Below are positions 7,048 to 14,042 of a stretch of 20,361 nucleotides of DNA, in pieces. Where the stretch lies: assembly GCA_014896635.1 (NCBI GenBank), contig JADBKA010000079.1, positions 1-20,361 of the forward strand, read 5' to 3'. Source of the stretch: Ktedonobacteraceae bacterium. Its GTDB lineage: Bacteria > Chloroflexota > Ktedonobacteria > Ktedonobacterales > Ktedonobacteraceae. Both the position numbers and the translations under genes were made by a program. The notes below the pieces were generated by a model. The model had not been told where the DNA came from and searched no databases. It saw only the letters and a list, made by a program, of their open reading frames with translations. Positions within the stretch are counted from its first letter, which is position 1. The number at the start of each line of letters is the position of its first letter.

Positions 7048-7989
7048 TCACCCTTTCAGGCCGAAACCCTGGACCCCCTCAGTAAAGTACCGTTGCAGGA
7101 ACAAGAAGAGCAAGACCAGAGGAAGGGTGATCACCGCTGCCAGCGTGAATGCCAGCGGATAGCTGAACTGATGGCTATGGGGATCGGTAATCGTCGTCAT
7201 GGCTCGCTGCACTCCCAGCGCCAGCGTCCAGAGATCCTGGTTGCCTCCCACAGCCGCTAGCGGCCACAGGTAGTCGTTCCAGATGGCGATCGACTGGAAA
7301 ATGACCAGCACGATCAGCGCCGGCTTGAGCATCGGCAGGTAGACGCTCCATAAAATGCGTAGCGTGCTGGCCCCATCTACACGGGCAGCATCCTCATAGT
7401 CGGTCGGAATCGTGTAAAAGGTCTGACGCATTAAAAAGATATAGTAGGCGTTTACCAGGTTGGGCAGCAGCAAGGCCGGCCATTCGTTGATAAATCCATG
7501 TCCGCCCTGGCCCAGCAGATCATTGCCACCGGCCAGCGGCCAGCGTGCCAGCATGAGGTACTGGGGCAGCAGGTAGACGATGGGAGGAATGGTCATGGAG
7601 GCGAGTAAAACGATGAACATGACCTCGCGTCCTCGCCAGCGCAGGCGCGCGAAGATATAGCCACCCAGCACGGCGACAGTCGCCGGCACAAGAATATACC
7701 AGGCCATACGTATCAGGGTGTTGGCAAACCAGCCGGGCAGGTTGCCAACCTGCACCGCTAGCAGCACCTGAGTGTAATTGCCCAGATAGAACGAATCAGG
7801 CAGCGGGAACCAGCCACTGCGAGTAAAGGCTGCCGGCGTACAGAACGAAGCCAGCAACTGATACAGCAGAGGGAAGGCCATCAGGGCGCTTCCCAGCACC
7901 AGTAGCCCCTGAGAGATGATTCCCCCCCACCTGAACGGGCGGCGTCCCTTCGTTTCGTTGTATCCTATCGGTAGTGAGATGGTAAACAT
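7048..7989 (-). CDS. Carbohydrate ABC transporter permease, MalG type (CUT1)
   Basis: 313 aa inner-membrane permease. The first transmembrane helix is about 23-48, followed by helices near 92-114, 122-146, 171-190, 222-243 and 276-299. The EAA loop that contacts the ATPase is EDAARVDGAS (199-208) followed by LPMLKP (218-223), with the invariant Gly at 206. The C-terminus, QRYFTEGVQGFGLKG, is typical of MalG/LacG-like subunits. AGGAGAG lies 7 bases upstream of the ATG, and the gene starts 12 bp after the preceding permease stops, so the two are co-transcribed. It should pair with the broken MalF-type subunit. No ATPase gene is present; CUT1 systems often share a distant MsmK/UgpC-type ATPase. 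Confidence 0.95.
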   Translation of the reverse strand: MFTISLPIGYNETKGRRPFRWGGIISQGLLVLGSALMAFPLLYQLLASFCTPAAFTRSGWFPLPDSFYLGNYTQVLLAVQVGNLPGWFANTLIRMAWYILVPATVAVLGGYIFARLRWRGREVMFIVLLASMTIPPIVYLLPQYLMLARWPLAGGNDLLGQGGHGFINEWPALLLPNLVNAYYIFLMRQTFYTIPTDYEDAARVDGASTLRILWSVYLPMLKPALIVLVIFQSIAIWNDYLWPLAAVGGNQDLWTLALGVQRAMTTITDPHSHQFSYPLAFTLAAVITLPLVLLFLFLQRYFTEGVQGFGLKG

Positions 7990-8001
7990 ACAGCTCTCCT
8001 C

Positions 8002-8938
8002 TCATCCTCGTTGGAGCAGACGGACGTTGACAATGCTAAACCAGAGCAGCAGAATCATCATGATGGTCGCCCCGGCGCTTGCCATGCCAAAGTTGGTGTT
8101 AGCGAAAGCATCATTGTAGATCTGAACCAGCATCACGTTCGTCTGGTTGAGTGGCCCTCCCTGCGTAAGAATGTAGACCGCCTCAAACAACTGGAAACTA
8201 CCGATAATGCTGGTTACGACCACAAAGACAATCATCGGACGCATCAGCGGCACCGTGATATAGCGCAGCACCTTCCAGGAGGAGGCGCCATCTACCCGGC
8301 CTGCTTCATACAGTTCAGCAGGAATCTCTTGCAGGCCCGCCAGAAAAAGTATCACCGGCCCACCCAGACCGCGCCAGATGGAAAACAGGATGATGAAAAG
8401 GCGCATGGCAGTGGCATTCGTCGTCCAGATCACCGGCGCCATCCCCAGCGCCTTGAGCAACTCGTTCAGGACACCTCCATAGGGGGCGATGAACAGTGTT
8501 CCTACCTGGGCCATCACCGCCCGCCGAGGTCAGGGTGGGAACATACCAGAACGCGCGGTGAATGCCCAGGCCAGCCACCTTCTGATTGAGCAGCAACGCG
8601 ATAAAAAATGCCAGCGGCGTCTGGACTAGCAGAATCACCAGCGCGAACACGGCGGTGTTCGCCAGGATCAGCAGATAGGTCGGATCTTTGAGATAGGTCA
8701 GATAGTTATTTACCCCGATCCACTGGATCTCGCTGAAGCCATCCCAGCTAGTAAAACTGACCAGTAGGTTAAGTAAAACCGGAATAATATTGAAAATTGC
8801 ATAGTAGATAAGAATTGGTGTAAGAATGCTCCAGGCAAGCAGCGCCTGACGATGGCGCTGGCGCCAGCCGATCTGCCGGCCTGACAGCGGCACGATGTCT
8901 GCCTGCTGCTTTGTTGCGGTACCGGTCATCACGTGCAT
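8002..8938 (-). pseudogene. Carbohydrate ABC transporter permease, MalF type, with a one-base frameshift
   Basis: Two overlapping frames together encode one 311-aa CUT1 permease. The N-terminal part (139 residues from the ATG at 8938, preceded by AGAGGA) ends GIHRAFWYVPTLTSA, then leaves frame. The C-terminal part resumes at AVMAQVGTLFIAPYGG and carries the EAA loop ELYEAGRVDGASSWKVL and the last helices. One extra G:C pair in the CCC run at 8520-8522 (minus GCGGGCGG instead of GCGGCGG) explains the break exactly. A GTG start is alternatively possible at 8956. Both neighbours are intact, and both halves keep good coding sense, so a recent mutation or a sequencing error is more likely than old decay. 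If real, this importer would lack a working permease unless the ribosome slips. Confidence 0.9.
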
Positions 8939-9015
8939 GGTGGTTTCCTCTTTCACATTTTTCTAGATTCTCTCCATTCACCTTTGTCACCCGATCATCG
9001 CCCTTTGCCTGGGAA

Positions 9016-9070
9016 AAGAGAAGAGAAAAGGTCAGCTTCTCTACAGGTGAGAACCCTTTTCTCTCCTCTT
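9016..9070 (-). promoter_or_regulatory. Long hairpin between the binding-protein and permease genes
   Basis: Arms 9016-9031 and 9055-9070 are inverted copies with 15 of 16 bases matching, and an inner TTCTC/GAGAA stem extends the fold. It begins 8 bases after the binding-protein stop and ends 78 bases before the permease start. No separate T-run follows, though the distal arm is T-rich. In ABC operons such hairpins stabilise the upstream mRNA or partly terminate, giving more binding protein than permease; that role is inferred here. Confidence 0.6.
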
Positions 9071-9077
9071 ACTCTCC

Positions 9078-10397
9078 CTAACTGTTTGCCGCCTGTTCTG
9101 CTGCTTTCTGCGCCTCATCCAGTAACTGTGGAATGGGGGCACTGGTGGTCAGCAACTTTGTGAGCATGGTATTGTAGGCTGTCCAGATCTTCTGAGGATT
9201 GCGGGGCCACTGTGGGATGCTTTGCAGGTTGCTATTCATCAGGGTATCGATGAACTGCTGGGTCGCCAGATCGACCGTGGGACGCAACTCTTGCAACGCT
9301 TTTTTGTTCGAGGGCAGTCCCCCATTGGCCGGATAGACATATTTCTGCACATCAGGGCGCGTCAGGAACTTGAGAAATTCCTTTGCCAGGTCCAGGTGTT
9401 TGCTCTGCTTGAGGGCAGCGTACTGGATATTCGCTACCAGGATACTGGCCGGATGGCCACCAGGCGGTAATGGCACAGGACTGAACCGACAGACCTCAGG
9501 ACCACAACCACTCTGCTTCGACCAACTAACAAACCAGCTACCGGCTATCTGGAACGCCGTTTTCTGCTTGAAGAGCTGCGAATAGAGGGGGCCTTCATCC
9601 GGGTTAAACGCCAGGCCAGGCGGCGTCGAGGCGTTTAACTGGCGAATAAACTGGTAGACGGGAACTGCCTTCGGATTGTTGAACCAGGGCTGCGAGCAAT
9701 CATTTTTGCAGAGGGGTGCGTCGGCCTGGGCCAGATAGACGGCCAGGCGCAGTACCGCGCCGAGCGAATCGGTACCCGCAGGCCCTTGCAGCGTATAGCC
9801 GTAATACTGCCCTTTCCCTTTTTGCGTCACTGTGCGGGCCTGTTGTACCAGCTCATCCCAGGTCTGCGGGGGGGTGTTACAGTCCAGACCGGCCTGCTCA
9901 AGCACCTTACAGTTGCGCTCAAAGCCAAATACGCTGGTATAGGCAGGGATCGTGTAGGGGTGTCCTTGAAAAGTGCCCTCCTGGTACGTTCCCGGGATCA
10001 GGTCGTTCTTCACCTCGGCAAGCACATCATCCAGCGGAGCCAGCGCTTTCATGTTCGCAAACTGATGGAAAAACAGCTCGCCAACGACTACATCGGGAGC
10101 CGTGCCACCCAGCAGGGCAGCCGTCAGATTCTGGCGCAGATGCTCATCCCATCCATGATCCTCGAACTTCAATGTGACATTGGGGTGCTCTTTCTGGAAC
10201 TGAGAAACAAGATAGCGGGCATAGTCTCCCTGAACACCTGGCGTTTTCAGCCTGTTGGCTTCCAGGGTCCAGACGACCAGTGTGGTATGCTCACTACTGG
10301 AAGAACCACACGCCAGCAGGAACGGACTCATGATAAGAGAACAGATCAGTAAACACAACACATGCAGCAACGAGCGGGGCAAACCGCTTCTGATCAT
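9078..10397 (-). CDS. Sugar ABC transporter substrate-binding lipoprotein (CUT1)
   Basis: 439 aa. The signal peptide ends in lipobox FLLAC with Cys30 as lipid site, followed by a Ser-rich linker. The mature protein is a cluster-B extracellular solute-binding protein: LVVWTLEANR, FQKEHPNVTLKFEDHGWDEH, LLGGTAPDVVVGE, LAPLDDVLAEVK and IPAYTSVFGFERN, then GSWFVSW in the second lobe and FLKFLTRPDVQKYVYPANGG LPSNKKAL near the C-terminus. It captures a sugar or oligosaccharide outside the membrane and passes it to the downstream permeases. AAGGAG lies 11 bases upstream of the ATG. It is first in the operon, transcribed from the promoter at 10655-10683, with an unusually long leader of about 250 nt. 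The substrate cannot be told from sequence. Confidence 0.93.
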   Translation of the reverse strand: MIRSGLPRSLLHVLCLLICSLIMSPFLLACGSSSSEHTTLVVWTLEANRLKTPGVQGDYARYLVSQFQKEHPNVTLKFEDHGWDEHLRQNLTAALLGGTAPDVVVGELFFHQFANMKALAPLDDVLAEVKNDLIPGTYQEGTFQGHPYTIPAYTSVFGFERNCKVLEQAGLDCNTPPQTWDELVQQARTVTQKGKGQYYGYTLQGPAGTDSLGAVLRLAVYLAQADAPLCKNDCSQPWFNNPKAVPVYQFIRQLNASTPPGLAFNPDEGPLYSQLFKQKTAFQIAGSWFVSWSKQSGCGPEVCRFSPVPLPPGGHPASILVANIQYAALKQSKHLDLAKEFLKFLTRPDVQKYVYPANGGLPSNKKALQELRPTVDLATQQFIDTLMNSNLQSIPQWPRNPQKIWTAYNTMLTKLLTTSAPIPQLLDEAQKAAEQAANS

Positions 10398-10654
10398 CGA
10401 AGTAGCATCTCCTTCTCAGGCTAACTATCCACATCCTGAAGACCTCTGTGTGCTCCAGGAACGTTCACATGATTGAGCGTCTGTGAAAAGGAGGCAGGCA
10501 GAACCACTGAACCTCCGCGCCGCAGAGCACGCAGGTACACCGGTGGCGCTGCTTGCGCAGAACTGCGATCCGAAACCGGGACGAGCGATAGTCAACAAGA
10601 CGAAATACTCGTACCTGAATGTCCACATGAAAGCGAGAAATATACCTTACAATT

Positions 10655-10683
10655 ATCTTAATAGATACAGACAAATTTGTCAA
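10655..10683 (-). promoter_or_regulatory. Importer operon promoter with overlapping palindromic operator
   Basis: On the minus strand a perfect TTGACA (10683-10678) and TAAGAT (10660-10655) are 17 bp apart. A perfect 12-bp palindrome GACAAATTTGTC at 10670-10681 overlaps the -35 box and the upstream part of the spacer, the classical position for a repressor site. The divergent GntR/LacI-type regulator is the obvious candidate to bind it (inference). The stretch 10398-10647 is a long leader in which I see no further gene or clear structure. Confidence 0.65.
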
Positions 10684-10748
10684 TATTCTGGATACTTTTC
10701 CAGTGGGAGATTTTCAGGAGAAATCGCTGCGTAAAATGGATAATTCAC

Positions 10749-10777
10749 TTGACTTTTTGCGAAAATCTCGCTACCAT
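10749..10777 (+). promoter_or_regulatory. Promoter of the divergent regulator gene
   Basis: TTGACT (10749-10754) and TACCAT (10772-10777) are 17 bp apart, giving a leader of about 70 nt. The spacer contains the small palindrome GCGA-AAATC-TCGC (10759-10771), and its GAAAATCTC (10761-10769) is a perfect inverted copy of GAGATTTTC at 10707-10715. These may be autoregulatory sites; that is inference from symmetry. Confidence 0.55.
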
Positions 10778-10853
10778 AGAAAGCAGAAAGAAAAGAATAT
10801 GTCTATACATTTTCATAGGTATCTTGCCTGCAAGCTTGAAGGGATAGTGTACC

Positions 10854-12005
10854 ATGCCAAAGGCTGAGAAAGATCCCCCGTCCAGGGCGCTCTATTCCCA
10901 GATGATCCAGGAGATCCGGAGCCGCATTCTCTCAGGGGATCTGGCCGAGGGGATGCGCCTGCCCACCGAGTTAGAACTGGCACGGCACTATCAGGCCAGC
11001 CGGGGGACCGTGCGACAGGCGCTGGGGGTCCTGGTGAACGAAGGACTGCTCGAACGCATTCAGGGCAGCGGCACCTTTGTGCGTCGGTTGCCTGCCAGCC
11101 AGAATCACCGCCAGCCCTCTTTGACGCAGCAAAGCATCGGCCTGATCTTAAGCCAGGCAGGCGATGAGTTGAATCTGGACATCTTACTGGGCGTCGAACA
11201 GGCAGTGAAGCCAAGAGGATACCAGCTCAGTTTTGCCTATGTTGAGGAGGACGCCCGGCAAATGGCCCTGGACATTGCACGCCTGCGCCATAGCACCGCC
11301 GGGCTGATCATCTTTCCCCTCAGCGATACCCCTCACGATCCTTCCCTGGCTCAGTTGCACCAGGAACAGGTTCCTTTTGTGCTGGTTGATCGCTATATCC
11401 CCACCCTGGATTGTGACTATGTTGTCTCAGACAACGTGGGGGGAGGATACCGCGCTACCGAACACTTACTGATCCTGGGCCACCGGCGCATCGGCTTCGT
11501 CTCCTCCAGCCGGGGAGGGCTGTTAACAACTTCGGTCCGCGACCGCTGGGAAGGTTACCGCAAAGCTTTGCGCGAGTATCGTCAGTCCTATGAGGAATCG
11601 CTGGTCTATCATCTTGTTCCAACACCTGTCCCCGAACCTCCCAATGTATACGATGAGATCATGACGGCTCCCGATCGCCCGACGGCGTTTTTCGCCGTCA
11701 ACGATGCGGTAGCACTGGGACTGCTCCAGGCGGCACAGCGTCATGGTTTGCGTGTGCCGGAAGATGTGGCGCTGGTCGGGTTCGACGATGTGAGCTATGC
11801 AGCTCATCTGAGCATTCCCCTGACAACAGTAGCGCAGCAGCGGACAGAGCTGGGAGTACGAGCCGGCACGCTGCTGATCAATCGCATCGAAGGGCAGATT
11901 GTCGGTCCACCGAAACATATCGAACTGCCAACGAACCTGATCATCCGGCAGTCCTGCGGTGCCCGCGCGCGCTTCTCCGGGACCACGCAGCCAGGCACCA
12001 GCTAA
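10854..12005 (+). CDS. Transcriptional regulator: GntR-type winged helix fused to LacI-type sugar-binding domain (AraR-like)
   Basis: 383 aa. Residues 9-77 are a GntR winged helix-turn-helix: RALYSQMIQEIRSRILSGDL, LPTELELARHYQASRGTVRQ, LGVLVNEGLLERIQGSGTFV. Residues 94-370 resemble a type I periplasmic-binding-fold effector domain of LacI regulators: IGLILSQAGDELNLDILLGV, AGLIIFPLS, VPFVLVDRYIPTLDCDYVVS, HLLILGHRRIGFVS, PTAFFAVNDAVALGLLQAA, GLRVPEDVALVGFDDVSYAA. This combination is the AraR architecture, a sugar-responsive repressor. It is transcribed divergently from the importer across a 456-bp region holding a palindromic operator candidate, so it probably represses the importer until a sugar is bound. 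GAAGGGA lies upstream of the ATG at somewhat long spacing. It is not necessarily arabinose-specific. Confidence 0.92.
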   Translation: MPKAEKDPPSRALYSQMIQEIRSRILSGDLAEGMRLPTELELARHYQASRGTVRQALGVLVNEGLLERIQGSGTFVRRLPASQNHRQPSLTQQSIGLILSQAGDELNLDILLGVEQAVKPRGYQLSFAYVEEDARQMALDIARLRHSTAGLIIFPLSDTPHDPSLAQLHQEQVPFVLVDRYIPTLDCDYVVSDNVGGGYRATEHLLILGHRRIGFVSSSRGGLLTTSVRDRWEGYRKALREYRQSYEESLVYHLVPTPVPEPPNVYDEIMTAPDRPTAFFAVNDAVALGLLQAAQRHGLRVPEDVALVGFDDVSYAAHLSIPLTTVAQQRTELGVRAGTLLINRIEGQIVGPPKHIELPTNLIIRQSCGARARFSGTTQPGTS

Positions 12006-12047
12006 GACAGCGGCAAGAGAAGCAACATGGGATGAAATCTTGATAGC

Positions 12048-12091
12048 CGTTCAGATGGGCAAGATGCGCCAGCATCTTGCCCATCTGAACG
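12048..12091. repeat. Perfect 20-bp-stem hairpin with a 4-base loop
   Basis: Bases 12048-12067 and 12072-12091 are exact reverse complements around the loop GCCA, 42 bp after the regulator stop. No T-run follows on either strand, so it is not a standard terminator, although it could block 3' exonucleases or help stop the regulator transcript. Between it and the repeat at 12398 I see no convincing gene. Confidence 0.8.
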
Positions 12092-12397
12092 CAAGGGAGT
12101 ATCAGGATGCCATTCTGCTGGCAGTCGTCGTGCTCTACAATCTCCAATCGTTCTCCAGGCACTGACGAGCTAGAAGCAAAACGACCAGCCTTGCTACTCA
12201 GGCTCCGAGGCGCCGATCACTATAGCTCTACCTCAGAAGAGATAACAGAGAACCGTTTTTCTGGACCAGGAGCGAGTTGCAAAAAAGGGAGGTGCGCTGT
12301 CCCGTCTACCAGGCAATCTGGGCGCCAGGATCGCCGTACTGTGAGAATTACCACAACAGGTTGCAGGCTGCTCCTCCGAACCTCCTCTTTGAGCGCC

Positions 12398-12513
12398 TCT
12401 AAGGAGGTGGACAGAACGAATGAGAAGCGGGGTCCAGGGGCTGCCGCCCCTGGCGGGGCATGGGGTGTCCCCATTTCCCCCTTTTTCTCAATTCTAAGGT
12501 CCACCTACTTAGA
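12398..12513. mobile_element. MITE-like 116-bp element with terminal inverted repeats
   Basis: The ends TCTAAGGAGGTGGAC (12398-12412) and GTCCACCTACTTAGA (12499-12513) are inverted copies with 14 of 15 matching, and similarity extends weakly to TGAGAA/TTCTCA. The interior has two hairpins: CCAGGGGC-TGCC-GCCCCTGG (12434-12453) and ATGGGG-TGT-CCCCAT. There is no coding capacity. A clear target-site duplication is not visible. The core is nearly repeated at 13913-13930, supporting a dispersed family. Confidence 0.6.
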
Positions 12514-12523
12514 AGGGATGATG

Positions 12524-12529
12524 TATAAT
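12524..12529 (+). promoter_or_regulatory. Candidate -10 box for the thiolase gene
   Basis: A perfect TATAAT lies just right of the MITE-like element, preceded by TG. No good -35 is present; at 17-bp spacing the -35 position would fall inside the element's right terminal repeat. The thiolase leader would be about 170 nt. The downstream leader also holds a 34-codon frame (ATG 12528 to TAG 12632) with AAGGGA nine bases upstream, which I regard as probably not a gene. Confidence 0.4.
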
Positions 12530-12706
12530 GGACCGGGAATTGTACACATTCGTGCAGATGTTCCGCTACACATGCCTGATGGCCGGAAAGGATCTCAATG
12601 AAGAGCTTTGCCCGTCCCGGGTTCATCCGTAGCCGATACTACACGATGTGTGAATGTATCCCCAACGATCAAAGACGCTGAACGATGCATTGAAGGACAG
12701 TAAGCT

Positions 12707-13888
12707 ATGACAGAGCGTATTCCCGTGCTGGTTGGCGCTGCACGCACACCGACCGGCAAATTTCTCGGAAGCCTTGCGGGCTTCACCGCGCCTCAACTGG
12801 GCGCGATAGCCATAAAAGAAGCCGTGCGCCGCTCGGAGATTGATCCTGCCGCTATTGATGAAGTCATCATGGGCAATGTTGTCTCGGCAGGAGTGGGCCA
12901 GGCGCCCGCGCGCCAGGCTGCTATCGGAGCCGGGCTGCCGGATGATATCCCTGCATTTACCGTCAACAAAGTCTGTGGTTCCGGCCTCAAAGCGGTTATG
13001 CTGGCCGCACAGGCCATTCGCGCCGGTGATGCCCACGCTTTCGTGGCCGGCGGTATGGAAAGCATGAGCAATGCTCCCTATCTCCTGTTCCAGGCGCGTA
13101 GCGGTTATCGCATGGGCGATGGCAAACTGGTCGATGGCGTTGTGCATGACGGCCTGTGGTGCGCCTTCGAGCATATGCATATGGGCAATGAAGCCGAGAT
13201 TATCGCCGAAAAGTTTGGCGTGACGCGCGAAGAGCAGGACCGCTTTGCTTTGCAGAGCCAGCAGAAAGCTCTGGCTGCTACGCAATCCGGTCGCTTCAAA
13301 GAAGAGATCGTTCCCATCGAGGTCAGACAGAAAAAAGGCGTGCTTGTGGTTGACGCTGACGAGCCAATTCGCGCCGATACTTCGTTAGAGGCGTTGGCGA
13401 AGCTCAAGCCGGCTTTTCAAGAAGGCGGCACCGTTACCGCCGGTAACGCGCCCGGCCTCAGTGACGGCGCCTCGGCTACTGTTGTTGTGGACCAGGAATT
13501 CGCACGAGCGCACGGCCTGGCCGTATTGGCTCGTATTACCGGCTATGCGTCAGCAGCGATCACCCCGCGCTATATCTTCGCCGCTCCCACACGCGCAGTA
13601 CGCCGTCTGCTGCAACAGACTGGCATGAACCTCGGCGACTTTGATCTGATCGAAGTCAACGAAGCCTTTGCCGCTCAAACGCTAGCTAACGGCAAAGAAC
13701 TTGACTGGGACTGGTCGCGTGTGAACGTGAACGGCGGCGCCATTGCGCTCGGACATCCCATCGGTTCCAGCGGCTCGCGTGTGCTGATCACGCTCATCCA
13801 CGAACTGCGCCGGCGGGGCGGTGGACGCGGCCTGGCGACGCTCTGTCTGGGCGGTGGTGGCGCCGTTGCCATGTCGGTCGAGGTCTGA
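12707..13888 (+). CDS. Acetyl-CoA C-acetyltransferase (thiolase)
   Basis: 393 aa, the usual length for biosynthetic or degradative thiolases. It condenses two acetyl-CoA to acetoacetyl-CoA or cleaves 3-ketoacyl-CoA. The N-terminal VGAARTPTGKFLGSL (9-23) is typical. The nucleophile is Cys90 in NKVCGSGLKA, the active-site NEAFA lies near 324, His350 sits in GGAIALGHPIGSSG, and the second catalytic Cys380 in CLGGGGA, so the active site is complete. GAAGGA precedes the ATG by 9 bases. It stands alone between an intergenic repeat region and a convergent oxidoreductase. The biosynthetic (AtoB/PhaA) or beta-oxidation role cannot be told apart from sequence. With the mutase 2.6 kb downstream it fits short-chain acyl-CoA metabolism. 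Confidence 0.96.
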   Translation: MTERIPVLVGAARTPTGKFLGSLAGFTAPQLGAIAIKEAVRRSEIDPAAIDEVIMGNVVSAGVGQAPARQAAIGAGLPDDIPAFTVNKVCGSGLKAVMLAAQAIRAGDAHAFVAGGMESMSNAPYLLFQARSGYRMGDGKLVDGVVHDGLWCAFEHMHMGNEAEIIAEKFGVTREEQDRFALQSQQKALAATQSGRFKEEIVPIEVRQKKGVLVVDADEPIRADTSLEALAKLKPAFQEGGTVTAGNAPGLSDGASATVVVDQEFARAHGLAVLARITGYASAAITPRYIFAAPTRAVRRLLQQTGMNLGDFDLIEVNEAFAAQTLANGKELDWDWSRVNVNGGAIALGHPIGSSGSRVLITLIHELRRRGGGRGLATLCLGGGGAVAMSVEV

Positions 13889-13912
13889 GTTGATCAGTAC
13901 CTCTGAGGGGGG

Positions 13913-13984
13913 CCAGGGGCTACCGCTCCTTTCAAGCATAAATTTTTGGCTCGCGGGCTTGCAGGGCGACCGCCAGGGTCGCCC
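13913..13984. repeat. Composite intergenic hairpin repeat between convergent genes
   Basis: CCAGGGGCTACCGCTCCT (13913-13930) matches the core of the element at 12434-12451 with two differences. Then GGGCGACC-GCCAG-GGTCGCCC (13964-13984) forms a perfect 8-bp stem and matches the core at 4889-4908. The hairpin is followed on the plus strand by CTACAATTTCTTACTTTC, so it may also end thiolase transcription. Confidence 0.6.
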
Positions 13985-14042
13985 CTACAATTTCTTACTT
14001 TCAACGGAATTTGAACCCCTGAGCTTGCTCTTCTCTGGAGAC

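Noticed and set aside
12107..12601. 164-codon plus-strand and 94-codon minus-strand frames over the MITE-like element
   Set aside because: Both read through the hairpin repeat and have low-complexity translations; no start signals.
12528..12632. 34-codon frame beginning inside the TATAAT box
   Set aside because: Its start overlaps the -10 box, so the transcript from that promoter would not contain it; kept only as a note.
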